Below, in pieces: positions 16,650-26,200 of a stretch of DNA of 44,665 nucleotides. The position numbers were made by a program, and so were the translations under genes. Within the stretch, counting starts at the first letter, position 1, and each line of letters opens with the position of its first letter. Origin of the DNA: Streptomyces flaveus (lineage in GTDB: Bacteria > Actinomycetota > Actinomycetes > Streptomycetales > Streptomycetaceae); the NCBI RefSeq assembly GCF_014647675.1, contig NZ_BMPQ01000041.1, forward strand, positions 1 to 44,665, written 5' to 3'. The notes beneath the pieces were generated by a model that saw nothing but the letters and a program-made list of their open reading frames with translations, was not told where the DNA came from and did no database searches.

Positions 16650-19505
16650 GTGTCCGTCCTCTCGAAGATCATGCGTGCAGGCGAAGGCAAGATCCTGCGC
16701 AAACTGCACCGCATCGCGGACCAGGTCAACTCCATCGAAGAGGACTTCGTCGACCTCTCCGACGCCGAGCTGCGGGCCCTCACGGACGAATACAAGGAGC
16801 GGATCGCCGAGGCCCTCGCCGACGAGCCCGACGAGTCGAAGCACGACGCGGTCGTGACGAAGGCTCTCGACGACCTGCTCCCCGAGGCGTTCGCGACCGT
16901 CCGCGAGGCCGCCAAGCGCGTGCTGGGCCAGCGGCACTACGACGTCCAGATCATGGGCGGCGCCGCCCTGCACATGGGCTACGTCGCCGAGATGAAGACC
17001 GGTGAGGGCAAGACCCTGGTCGGCACCCTGCCCGCGTATCTGAACGCGCTGTCCGGCCGGGGCGTCCACCTCATCACGGTCAACGACTACCTGGCCGAGC
17101 GCGACTCCGAGATGATGGGCCGCGTCCACAAGTTCCTCGGCCTGGACGTCGGCTGCATCCTGGCCAACATGACGCCGGCCCAGCGCCGCGAGCAGTACAA
17201 CTGCGACATCACGTACGGCACGAACAACGAGTTCGGTTTTGACTACCTGCGCGACAACATGGCGTGGTCGAAGGACGAACTGGTGCAGCGGGGTCACAAC
17301 TTCGCGATCGTCGACGAGGTCGACTCCATCCTCGTCGACGAGGCCCGTACGCCGCTGATCATCTCCGGCCCGGCCGACCAGGCCACCAAGTGGTACGGCG
17401 ACTTCGCCAAGCTGGTCACGCGCCTGAAGAAGGGCGAGGCGGGCAACACCCTCAAGGGCATCGAAGAGACCGGTGACTACGAGGTCGACGAGAAGAAGCG
17501 CACCGTCGCCATCCACGAGTCCGGCGTCGTCAAGGTCGAGGACTGGCTGGGCATCGACAACCTCTACGAGTCGGTGAACACCCCGCTGGTGGGCTACCTG
17601 AACAACGCCATCAAGGCCAAGGAACTCTTCAAGAAGGACAAGGACTACGTCGTCATCGACGGCGAAGTCATGATCGTCGACGAGCACACCGGCCGTATCC
17701 TCGCCGGCCGCCGCTACAACGAGGGCATGCACCAGGCGATCGAGGCCAAGGAAGGGGTGGACATCAAGGACGAGAACCAGACGCTCGCCACGATCACCCT
17801 GCAGAACTTCTTCCGCCTCTACGACAAGCTCTGCGGCATGACCGGTACGGCGATGACCGAGGCCGCCGAGTTCCACCAGATCTACAAGCTCGGTGTCGTG
17901 CCGATCCCGACCAACAAGCCGATGATCCGCAACGACCAGTCGGACCTGATCTACCGCACCGAGGTCGCCAAGTTCGACGCGGTCGTCGACGACATTGCCG
18001 AGAAGCACGAGAAGGGCCAGCCGATCCTCGTCGGCACCACCTCGGTCGAGAAGTCCGAGTACCTCTCGCAGCAGCTCAGCAAGCGCGGCATCCAGCACGA
18101 AGTGCTGAACGCGAAGCAGCACGACCGTGAGGCGACGATCGTCGCCCAGGCCGGCCGCAGGGGCGCCGTCACCGTCGCCACGAACATGGCCGGACGAGGC
18201 ACGGACATCAAGCTCGGCGGTAACCCCGAAGACCTCGCCGAGGCGGAGCTGCGCCAGCGCGGCCTCGACCCCGAGGAACACATCGAGGAGTGGGCCGCGG
18301 CGCTGCCCGCCGCCCTGGAGAGGGCCGAAAAGGCGGTGCGGGCCGAGTTCGAGGAGGTCACGGACCTCGGCGGCCTCTACGTCCTCGGCACCGAGCGGCA
18401 CGAGTCGCGCCGTATCGACAACCAGCTGCGCGGCCGTTCCGGCCGTCAGGGCGACCCCGGCGAGTCCCGCTTCTACCTCTCCCTGGGCGATGACCTGATG
18501 CGGCTGTTCAAGGCCCAGATGGTCGAGCGCGTGATGTCGATGGCGAACGTTCCGGACGACGTGCCGATCGAGAACAAGATGGTCACGCGCGCGATCGCCT
18601 CCGCCCAGTCGCAGGTCGAGCAGCAGAACTTCGAGACCCGGAAGAACGTCCTCAAGTACGACGAGGTTCTCAACCGGCAGCGCGAGGTCATCTACGGAGA
18701 GCGGCGCCGTGTCCTGGAGGGCGAGGATCTGCAGGAGCAGATCCAGCACTTCATGGACGACACGATCGACGCGTACATCGACGCCGAGACCGCCGAGGGC
18801 TTCTCCGAGGAGTGGGACCTGGACCGGCTGTGGGGCGCCTTCAAGCAGCTCTATCCGGTGAAGGTCACCATCGAGGAGCTCGAGGAGACGGCAGGCGACC
18901 GCGCGGGTCTCACCGCCGAGTTCATCTCCGAGTCCATCAAGGAAGACATCCACGAGCAGTACGAGGCGCGTGAGGCGCAGCTCGGCTCCGAGATCATGCG
19001 GGAGCTGGAGCGCCGGGTCGTGCTGTCGGTCCTGGACCGCAAGTGGCGTGAGCACCTCTACGAGATGGACTACCTCCAGGAGGGCATCGGCCTGCGAGCG
19101 ATGGCCCAGAAGGACCCGCTGGTCGAGTACCAGCGTGAGGGCTTCGACATGTTCACCGCCATGATGGACGGCATCAAGGAGGAGTCCGTCGGCTACCTGT
19201 TCAACCTGGAGGTCCAGGTCGAGCAGCAGGTCGAGGAGGTTCCGGTCGAGGACGCGCGGCCGTCGCTCGACAAGAAGGAGGACGCCGTGCCCGCGGGGGC
19301 GCGTCCGGAGATCCGCGCCAAGGGCCTCGATGCCCCGCAGCGGCCGGACCGGCTGCACTTCTCCGCGCCGACCGTGGACGGCGAGGGCGGCGTCGTGGAG
19401 GGCGACTTCACCAGCGACGAGGAGCCGGCGCGCTCCGAGTCGGACGGCCTCACGCGCGCGGAGCGCCGCAAGCAGCAGAAGGGCGGCCGGCGCCGCAAGA
19501 AGTGA
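16650..19505 (+). CDS. secA: Preprotein translocase ATPase SecA
   Basis: The 951-residue SecA motor drives post-translational export through SecYEG. Walker A is MKTGEGKT (115-122). The DEAD-like motif is VDEVDSILVDEARTPLIISG (D222, E223). NBD2 has MAGRGTDIKLGGNP and ERHESRRIDNQLRGRSGRQG. The helical scaffold carries LDRKWREHLYEMDYLQEGI. The C-terminus is acidic, then basic (RRKQQKGGRRRKK), and lacks the CxC zinc motif of E. coli SecA. GTG 16650 is preceded by AAGGAGA. Confidence 0.98.
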   Translation: MSVLSKIMRAGEGKILRKLHRIADQVNSIEEDFVDLSDAELRALTDEYKERIAEALADEPDESKHDAVVTKALDDLLPEAFATVREAAKRVLGQRHYDVQIMGGAALHMGYVAEMKTGEGKTLVGTLPAYLNALSGRGVHLITVNDYLAERDSEMMGRVHKFLGLDVGCILANMTPAQRREQYNCDITYGTNNEFGFDYLRDNMAWSKDELVQRGHNFAIVDEVDSILVDEARTPLIISGPADQATKWYGDFAKLVTRLKKGEAGNTLKGIEETGDYEVDEKKRTVAIHESGVVKVEDWLGIDNLYESVNTPLVGYLNNAIKAKELFKKDKDYVVIDGEVMIVDEHTGRILAGRRYNEGMHQAIEAKEGVDIKDENQTLATITLQNFFRLYDKLCGMTGTAMTEAAEFHQIYKLGVVPIPTNKPMIRNDQSDLIYRTEVAKFDAVVDDIAEKHEKGQPILVGTTSVEKSEYLSQQLSKRGIQHEVLNAKQHDREATIVAQAGRRGAVTVATNMAGRGTDIKLGGNPEDLAEAELRQRGLDPEEHIEEWAAALPAALERAEKAVRAEFEEVTDLGGLYVLGTERHESRRIDNQLRGRSGRQGDPGESRFYLSLGDDLMRLFKAQMVERVMSMANVPDDVPIENKMVTRAIASAQSQVEQQNFETRKNVLKYDEVLNRQREVIYGERRRVLEGEDLQEQIQHFMDDTIDAYIDAETAEGFSEEWDLDRLWGAFKQLYPVKVTIEELEETAGDRAGLTAEFISESIKEDIHEQYEAREAQLGSEIMRELERRVVLSVLDRKWREHLYEMDYLQEGIGLRAMAQKDPLVEYQREGFDMFTAMMDGIKEESVGYLFNLEVQVEQQVEEVPVEDARPSLDKKEDAVPAGARPEIRAKGLDAPQRPDRLHFSAPTVDGEGGVVEGDFTSDEEPARSESDGLTRAERRKQQKGGRRRKK

Positions 19506-19550
19506 CGGTTCGCTCCGATGGGTTGAACCTGTCTGGCGGAGGTTAGCTGT

Positions 19551-19584
19551 GAAGGGCCGGGCACCTTGGGGTGCCCGGCCCTTC
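19551..19584. terminator. Terminator after secA
   Basis: A perfect 15-base-pair stem (19551-19565 with 19570-19584) with a TTGG loop lies 45 bases after the secA stop. There is no T-run. Confidence 0.85.
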
Positions 19585-19631
19585 GGGCTGTTGGGTGCCG
19601 GGGCTCAGTTTGAAGCTGCGGGTGCGTCGTG

Positions 19632-19687
19632 GCTGGTCGCGCAGTTCCCCGCGCCCCTAAGAGGCCTGCGGCCTCCTTAGGGGCGCG
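19632..19687. repeat. Streptomyces intergenic REP-like element, copy 2
   Basis: GCTGGTCGCGCAGTTCCCC is followed by a long hairpin, 19650-19666 pairing with 19670-19687 with one bulged base. It shares end sequences with the element at 14481-14551 and is of a type found in many copies in Streptomyces. It lies between secA and the Rv3235-family gene. Confidence 0.7.
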
Positions 19688-19764
19688 ATACCGCACCGGA
19701 CTTCGGCAAGTCCGCTCAGGCGCGCTGGGCCTGTTGGCCGCGGCGGTTGTCCGTGTCGTACGGC

Positions 19765-20391
19765 TCAGTTGTCGTCCGTGCGTGGCATGCGGGTGCCGCC
19801 CAGTTCCACTGCTGTGCAGCGCCAGCGGAGGTCGTGGCCCTTCTCCAGGCGGAAGGCCATCGCGCGGAGCTGGTCGCCCGCGCCGATACGGGCGAAAGCC
19901 TCGATGGCGCCCGGGCGGGGGACCTCGTAGCCGACGTCGCGGACGACCGGGCGGGTGCCGCGGGTGCGGAGGGGGCCGCGTTCGGCGAGCCAGGCCAGTT
20001 CGTCGTACGCGCGGCCTGCCGTGTGCCGGAGCATGCTGTGAACGGGACGCTGCCCGCTCAGCACCGCGAGCAGGAGGTCGGCGAAGAGGTCGGTGGGACG
20101 AGGCTGCGGCGGCGTCCTGAGCGGGCTTCGAGCGGGCGCCCTGTGGCGAGGGCCCGCCGTCCGGGGCGGGTTGCCGCCGGGCATGGTCCGGGAGGTGCTC
20201 GCAGTGCTTCCGCCGGGCCCCGTGCCGGTGGCGCTGTCCCTGTTCTCACCGTTCTCACCCCGCGGCGAGCTGCCCGGTGTCTCCCTGCCCGGGGTCGTGC
20301 GTGGGGTGGTTCCGGCGGGGCGGCGGGTGTCGTGGCGGCCGGGTGGGCGGGTGCCCGGGTTGCGCTTCGTCCTGGTCATCACCTTGTTCAT
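19765..20391 (-). CDS. Rv3235-family protein
   Basis: The 208-residue protein starts at ATG 20391 with GGGGA seven bases upstream. The first 100 residues are a disordered stretch rich in Arg, Pro, Gly and Thr. The conserved C-terminal domain has ADLLLAVLSGQRPVHSMLRH, AYDELAWLAE and GATLE-like DQLRAMAFRLE ending in RWRCTAVELGG. This matches the Rv3235 family, which sits next to secA across actinobacteria. Its function is unknown; a link to secretion is inferred only from the neighbourhood. Confidence 0.8.
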   Translation of the reverse strand: MNKVMTRTKRNPGTRPPGRHDTRRPAGTTPRTTPGRETPGSSPRGENGENRDSATGTGPGGSTASTSRTMPGGNPPRTAGPRHRAPARSPLRTPPQPRPTDLFADLLLAVLSGQRPVHSMLRHTAGRAYDELAWLAERGPLRTRGTRPVVRDVGYEVPRPGAIEAFARIGAGDQLRAMAFRLEKGHDLRWRCTAVELGGTRMPRTDDN

Positions 20392-20715
20392 GGCGCTGTC
20401 CCCGCTCACTGGGCCCGAGTCGATACCGGGCGGTAACTTTGCTGTTGGGGATCTTGTACGGGGCCGGAGCGGGCGACTGCAAGGACGTCGGCTGCGCGCC
20501 GTGGGGGCCGGAATCTTCACCTATCAGGGTGACGAAGGCCTGCAAGATCCATGGCAGGGCTGGGGTGTACCGGGTGAGATCCCGGCCTTGTGGTTGACGT
20601 TGTGCGAGGGGGTTGCCCGGACTCGAAAGGGGACCTCCCGCACGTATCCTGAAGGTCCTTCCGGAGGTGCGGAACAGCCCTCCTCGGAGCGCTCCGACTA
20701 CGAAAGCGGCCAGCC
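20392..20715. promoter_or_regulatory. Divergent intergenic region with 14-bp palindrome
   Basis: These 324 bases separate the Rv3235-family gene from the DUF6912 gene. TCGGAGCGCTCCGA at 20684-20697 is a perfect palindrome 18 bases before the DUF6912 ATG, suggesting a dimeric operator. TATCCT near 20645 is a possible -10 for the plus strand, but no well-spaced -35 was seen. No gene is supported here. Confidence 0.4.
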
Positions 20716-21231
20716 ATGCGCGTCTACGTCCCCCTGACCCTCTCCGGTCTCGCCGAGGCGTACAAGACGGGCGAGCTCGGGGCCGGGCCCTTCGTCGCGT
20801 ACGCCGTCACGCCCGCGTTGCGCGAGTGGTATCTGTCCGACGACATCGAGGAGTTGGAGTACGCGGCGCTGAACCGGGCCGCGCTCGCCTCGCTGCGGCT
20901 GCTCGCGCTCGACCCGGGGGCCGTGCGGCGGCGCGTGGTCGTCGCCGTCGACGTCCCGGAGGGGGCCGCGGTCGCCGATCCCGATCGTGGACTCGACCCC
21001 GGCTCGCTCGGAGAGGTGCGGGTCGAGGGGCCCGTGCCGCTGACCAAGGCCGCGGCCGTGCACGTCGACTCGGGCGAGGCCGAGACGGATGTCACGGCGG
21101 CGGCGGACGCGCTGGGCGCGGCGGACACGGGCGACGACGACGCGCAGTTCGTCGTGGACGGGGCCGAGGACCACGAGCTGCTGTGGTTCGCCACGCAGGA
21201 GATCCCGAACCTGGTGGGACTCGGGGACTGA
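20716..21231 (+). CDS. DUF6912 family protein
   Basis: The 171-residue protein begins MRVYVPLTLSGLAEAYKTGE. Conserved features include YAVTPALREWY and the C-terminal DDHELLWFATQEIPNLV. This is the DUF6912 family of actinobacteria, acidic and soluble, with no known function. The last codons fall in a tandem duplication that extends past the stop. Confidence 0.8.
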   Translation: MRVYVPLTLSGLAEAYKTGELGAGPFVAYAVTPALREWYLSDDIEELEYAALNRAALASLRLLALDPGAVRRRVVVAVDVPEGAAVADPDRGLDPGSLGEVRVEGPVPLTKAAAVHVDSGEAETDVTAAADALGAADTGDDDAQFVVDGAEDHELLWFATQEIPNLVGLGD

Positions 21232-21254
21232 CCCGAACCTGGTGGGACTCGGGG
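21204..21254 (+). repeat. Tandem duplication across the DUF6912 stop codon
   Basis: A 23-base sequence at 21204-21226 recurs exactly at 21232-21254, a 28-base period. The first copy encodes PNLVGLG; the second lies after the stop. Because 28 is not a multiple of three, the second copy is in another frame. It looks like a recent slippage or duplication event. Confidence 0.85.
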
Positions 21255-21330
21255 CCGAGGGGACTGAGCCGCGGCCGCCGGTGAAGAAATGCCGTCGGCG
21301 TTGTCAGTGCGGGCGGGTACGTTCTTTGGC

Positions 21331-21996
21331 ATGGGGAAGCACAGAGCAGCGCACATCGTGTGGGACTGGAACGGGACCCTGTTCCACGACAACGCGGCCA
21401 TCATCGGGGCGACGAACGCGGCGTTCGCCGAGCTGGGGCTGGAGCCGATCACGCTGGAGCGGTACCGGGAGCTGTACTGCGTGCCGGTGCCGCGGTTCTA
21501 CGAGCGGCTGATGGGCCGGCTGCCCACGGACGCGGAGTGGGCGGTCATGGACGAGACCTTCCACCGGTACTACACGGAGCACCGGATCGGCTGCGGGCTC
21601 ACCGACGGAGTTCCGGGGCTGCTCGCCGAGTGGGCTTCGGCCGGAGGCAGCCAGTCACTGCTGAGTATGTACGGTCATGACGAACTCGTCCCGCTGGTAC
21701 GGGACTTCGGGATCGAGCCGCACTTCATACGGGTCGACGGGCGGACCGGGCCGTCCGGCGGCAGCAAGGCCGAGCACATGGTGCGGCATGTGGGAGCGCT
21801 GACCGGCGTGGAGCCCACTCGTACGGTCGTGATCGGCGACGCGGCGGACGACGCGATCGCGGCCCTGCACGTGGGGGCGCGGGCCGTGCTCTACACCGGG
21901 GGCTCGCACAGCCGGGCCAGCCTCGAAGCGGTAGGGGTCCCTGTCGTGGACAGCCTGGAGGAAGCGGTCGTGGAGGCGGAGCGGTTGGCGGCTTGA
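21331..21996 (+). CDS. HAD-superfamily hydrolase
   Basis: The 221-residue protein (from ATG 21331) has the HAD nucleophile motif VWDWNGTLFHDN (D12, with the usual acid/base aspartate replaced by Asn). Motif II is in LLSMYGHDELVP, the lysine is in GGSKAEHM, and motif IV is VVIGDAADDAIAA. It resembles phosphoglycolate phosphatase-like HADs. The DxN change at D+2 is unusual: D+2 is normally the general acid/base in phosphatases. An in-frame ATG at 21289 would add 14 residues. Confidence 0.85.
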   Translation: MGKHRAAHIVWDWNGTLFHDNAAIIGATNAAFAELGLEPITLERYRELYCVPVPRFYERLMGRLPTDAEWAVMDETFHRYYTEHRIGCGLTDGVPGLLAEWASAGGSQSLLSMYGHDELVPLVRDFGIEPHFIRVDGRTGPSGGSKAEHMVRHVGALTGVEPTRTVVIGDAADDAIAALHVGARAVLYTGGSHSRASLEAVGVPVVDSLEEAVVEAERLAA

Positions 21997-21997
21997 A

Positions 21998-22035
21998 GGG
22001 GCGTACGAGGGTGATGGACCCGTGACGTACGCCCC
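21998..22035. terminator. Bidirectional terminator between HAD and DJ-1 genes
   Basis: A perfect 10-base-pair stem (21998-22007 with 22026-22035, GGGGCGTACG) encloses an 18-base loop that contains a smaller GGGT/ACCC pairing. It lies between convergent genes. Confidence 0.8.
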
Positions 22036-22063
22036 GTCGAAGTCAGGTCAGCCGAAGCCGAGG

Positions 22064-22630
22064 TCAGGTCACCGGAGCCTTCGCCCGTAGCACCGTGAGG
22101 AACTCCCGCATCCAGCCGGAGTGGTCCGGCCAGACGCGCGACGAGACGAGGGTGCCGTCGACCACGACCTCGGCGTCCTGGAAGCTGGCGCCCGCGGCCT
22201 GCATGTCCAGCTCCAGCGCCGGGTACGCCGTGACGCGGCGCCCCCGCAGGCCGTCGATCGCCGCGGTCAGCAGGGGGCCGTGGCAGATCTGGGCGACGGG
22301 TTTGTCCGTGTCGAAGAAGGACTTCAGGATCTTGCGGAGTTCGGGGTCGTTGCGGAGGTACTCGGGCGCCCGGCCGCCGGGGATCACCAGGGCCGCGTAC
22401 TGGCCGGGGTCGACCTCCGAGAAGGCCAGGTCGGCGGGCCAGGTGTAGCCGGGCTTCTCCGTGTACGTGTCGAAACCTGGCTCGAAGTCGTGGACGACGA
22501 AGCGGAGTTGCTTGCGGGCAGGGGCGGCGATGTGGACTTCGTAGCCCTCTTCGCGCAGGCGCTGGTAGGGGTACAGAACTTCCAGTGACTCCGCGGCGTC
22601 TCCGGTGACGATCAGGATCTTCGCACTCAT
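22064..22630 (-). CDS. DJ-1/PfpI family protein
   Basis: The 188-residue protein has the DJ-1/PfpI fold: the nucleophile elbow VAQICHGPLLT with C116 and H117, a conserved glutamate near the N-terminus (AAESLEV), and the oxyanion region LVIPGGRAPEYLR. Family members act as deglycases, proteases or chaperones; the exact reaction is unknown. ATG 22630 has GGGAGCGGAG upstream. Confidence 0.9.
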   Translation of the reverse strand: MSAKILIVTGDAAESLEVLYPYQRLREEGYEVHIAAPARKQLRFVVHDFEPGFDTYTEKPGYTWPADLAFSEVDPGQYAALVIPGGRAPEYLRNDPELRKILKSFFDTDKPVAQICHGPLLTAAIDGLRGRRVTAYPALELDMQAAGASFQDAEVVVDGTLVSSRVWPDHSGWMREFLTVLRAKAPVT

Positions 22631-23203
22631 GTCGCTCCGCTCCCTTTGCCGGGATCTGTCCCGCCCAACCTGCCTCCACGCCGGGGCTTTGCCAAGAGGG
22701 CTGCGCGCTGGGGTTTGCGTTGAGCTGAGGGACTCGGGTGCTCGGCTGCGGATGTATTGGCGGGTGGGTTCTCTCCCTCCCCACCCTCAAGCCGCATCCC
22801 GTCCGGCGCCACCCAGCCGCTCGTAAGCCCCCGCGCACTGTGCAGACTGTCAAAATCCCACCCCCTCTTTTGTACACATGCGGCTCATGACGGAGCCCCC
22901 GTGCGGGGCGATAGCCTTGTCACGTGATCAGCGCGATATGTCGCGGGAGCGTCTGTCTTCCCGCTTTGCGCCCGGACCGCACGGACGACATCCGTGGCCG
23001 GGCGGTCGCTGGTCTTCGCGGGCGGTACGGGTCACCGAGAGCAGTCTCACAGTCTCCGGCGGTGCCGAACATGGCCGATAACGCCCCGCCCCTCTCACAT
23101 CGCGGCATAGCGTCGAAGCAGACCGGACACCCCGCGTCGCGGCGCTACGTCACTTCACGTTTTTCGGCGTCACGCAACGGCGCGCGACAGGAGCCAGAGG
23201 ACA
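22631..23203. other. 573-bp intergenic region upstream of gdh
   Basis: No gene is supported. It lies between the divergent DJ-1 and glutamate dehydrogenase genes. There is a small hairpin (GCCCC/GGGGC near 22896-22910) and a 7-base direct repeat (CAGTCTC twice near 23045). A GTCAC-rich patch occurs around 23147-23173. No clear promoter was identified by eye. Confidence 0.4.
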
Positions 23204-26200
23204 ATGCAGACCAAGCTGGACGAAGCCAAGGCCGAGCTGCTCGAACGGGCCGCCCGGGTAGCTGAGAACAGCCCGGCCGGGGTGCATCTACCGACCGGGA
23301 CGAAGGACGAGGGCACCTCCGACACCCCGGACCACGCCACCGTGCTCACGTTCCTCCAGCGCTACTACCTGCACACCGCCCCGGAGGACCTCACCGACCG
23401 TGACCCGGTCGATGTCTTCGGAGCCGCCTTCTCCCACTACCGACTGGCCGAGAACCGCCCCCAGGGCACGGCCAATGTGCGGGTCCACACCCCGACCGTC
23501 GAGGAGAACGGCTGGACCTGCAGCCACTCCGTCGTCGAGGTGGTCACCGACGACATGCCCTTCCTCGTCGACTCCGTGACCAACGAGCTGTCACGGCAGG
23601 GTCGCGGCATCCATGTCGTCATCCACCCCCAGTTCGTCGTGCGGCGCGATGTCACCGGCAAGCTCATCGAGGTGCAGCCCACCCGGCCCGCCGCCGAGGA
23701 CCTGCCGCACGACGCCCACATCGAGTCCTGGATCCACGTCGAGATCGACCGCGAGACCGACCGCGCCGACCTGAAGCAGATCACCGCCGACCTGCTGCGC
23801 GTGCTGTCCGACACCCGCGAGGCCGTCGAGGACTGGGAGAAGATGCGGGACGCCGCGCTGCGCATCGCCGACGACCTGCCGGCCGAGCCCACCGCCGACG
23901 ATCTGCGCGACGAGGACGTCGAGGAGGCCCGCGAGCTGCTGCGCTGGCTGGCCGCCGACCACTTCACCTTCCTCGGCTACCGCGAGTACGAACTGACGGA
24001 GGACGACTCCCTCGCCGCCGTACCCGGCACCGGCCTCGGCATTCTGCGCGCCGACCCGCACCACAGCGGCGACGACGCCCACGGCCACTCGCACTCCTTC
24101 AGCCGGCTCCCCGCCGACGCGCGCGCCAAGGCCCGCGAGCACAAGCTCCTCATCCTCACCAAGGCCAACAGCCGCTCCACCGTGCACCGGCCGTCCTACC
24201 TCGACTACATCGGCGTGAAGAGGTTCGACGGGAACGGGAACGTCATCGGTGAGCGGCGCTTCCTCGGGCTCTTCTCCTCCGCCGCGTACACCGAGTCCGT
24301 ACGCCGTGTGCCGGTCATCCGCCGCAAGGTCCAGGAGGTCCTCAAGGGTGCGGGCTTCTCGCCCAACAGCCACGACGGGCGCGATCTGCTGCAGATCCTG
24401 GAGACGTACCCCCGTGACGAGCTGTTCCAGACCCCGGTCGACGAGCTGCGCTCCATCGTCACCTCCGTCCTCTACCTGCAGGAGCGCCGCCGGCTCCGCC
24501 TCTACCTGCGCCAGGACGAGTACGGCCGCTACTACTCGGCCCTCGTCTACCTGCCGCGCGACCGCTACACCACCGCCGTACGCCTGCGGATCATCGACCT
24601 CCTGAAGGAGGAACTCGGCGGCACCAGCGTCGACTTCACCGCCTGGAACACCGAGTCGATCCTGTCCCGGCTGCACTTCGTGGTCCGCGTCCCGCAGGGC
24701 ACCGAGCTGCCGGAGCTGTCCGACGCCGACAAGGAGCGCATCGAGGCCCGGCTCGTCGAGGCCGCCCGCTCCTGGGACGATGGTTTCGCCGAGGCGCTGA
24801 ACGCCGAGTGCGGCGAGGAGCGCGCGGCCGAACTGCTGCGCCGGTACGGGAACGCCATCCCCGAGGGCTACAAGGCCGACCACAACCCGCGTGCGGCGGT
24901 CGCCGACCTGGTGAACCTGGAGCAGCTCGGCGACGGCAAGGACTTCGCGCTCAGCCTGTACGAGCCGGTGGGCGCCGCGCCCGGCGAGCGTCGCTTCAAG
25001 ATCTACCGCACCGGAGCGCCGGTCTCCCTCTCCGCCGTCCTGCCGGTCCTCACCCGGCTCGGCGTCGAGGTCACCGACGAGCGCCCGTACGAGCTGCGCT
25101 GCTCGGACCGCACTTCCGCCTGGATCTACGACTTCGGCCTGCGCGTGCCCCCCACCAAGGGCAGCGGCGACTATCTCGCCGACGACGCCCGCGAGCGCTT
25201 CCAGGACGCCTTCTCGGCGACCTGGACGGGGCAGGCGGAGAACGACGGCTTCAACTCGCTCGTCCTGAGCGCCGGGCTGAGCTGGCGGCAGGCCATGGTG
25301 CTGCGCGCGTACGCGAAGTACCTGCGCCAGGCCGGCTCCACCTTCAGCCAGGACTACATGGAGGACACCCTCCGCAACAACGTCCACACCACCCGGCTGC
25401 TCGTCTCCCTCTTCGAGGCGCGGATGTCCCCGGACCGCCAGCGGGCGGGTACGGAACTGACCGACGCCCTCCTCGAGGAGCTGGACGCCGCCCTCGACCA
25501 GGTCGCCTCCCTCGACGAGGACCGGATCCTGCGGTCGTTCCTGACCGTCATCAAGGCGACCCTGCGCACCAACTTCTTCCAGGAGGCGGCGGGCGCCAAG
25601 CCGCACGAGTACGTCTCCATGAAGTTCGACCCGACGGCCATCCCCGACCTTCCGGCGCCGCGTCCGGCGTACGAGATCTGGGTGTACTCACCTCGTGTCG
25701 AGGGCGTGCACCTGCGGTTCGGGAAGGTCGCGCGCGGCGGTCTGCGCTGGTCCGACCGCCGTGAGGACTTCCGCACGGAGATCCTCGGCCTGGTCAAGGC
25801 GCAGATGGTCAAGAACACCGTCATCGTGCCGGTCGGCGCGAAGGGCGGCTTCGTCGCCAAGCAGCTGCCGGACCCGTCCGTGGACCGCGACGCCTGGCTG
25901 GCCGAAGGCATCCGCAGCTACAAGACCTTCATCTCGGCGCTGCTCGACATCACCGACAACATGGTGGCCGGTGAGGTCGTACCGCCCGCCGACGTCGTAC
26001 GGCACGACGAGGACGACACCTACCTCGTCGTCGCCGCCGACAAGGGCACCGCGACCTTCTCGGACATCGCCAACGAAGTCGCGCAGAGCTACAACTTCTG
26101 GCTCGGCGACGCCTTCGCCTCGGGCGGCAGCGCCGGCTACGACCACAAGAAGATGGGCATCACCGCCCGCGGCGCCTGGGAGTCCGTGAAGCGGCACTTC

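Noticed and set aside
16566..19358. Long open frame on the strand opposite secA (930 codons)
   Set aside because: It mirrors secA in antisense; such shadows are normal in high-GC DNA and its composition is low-complexity.
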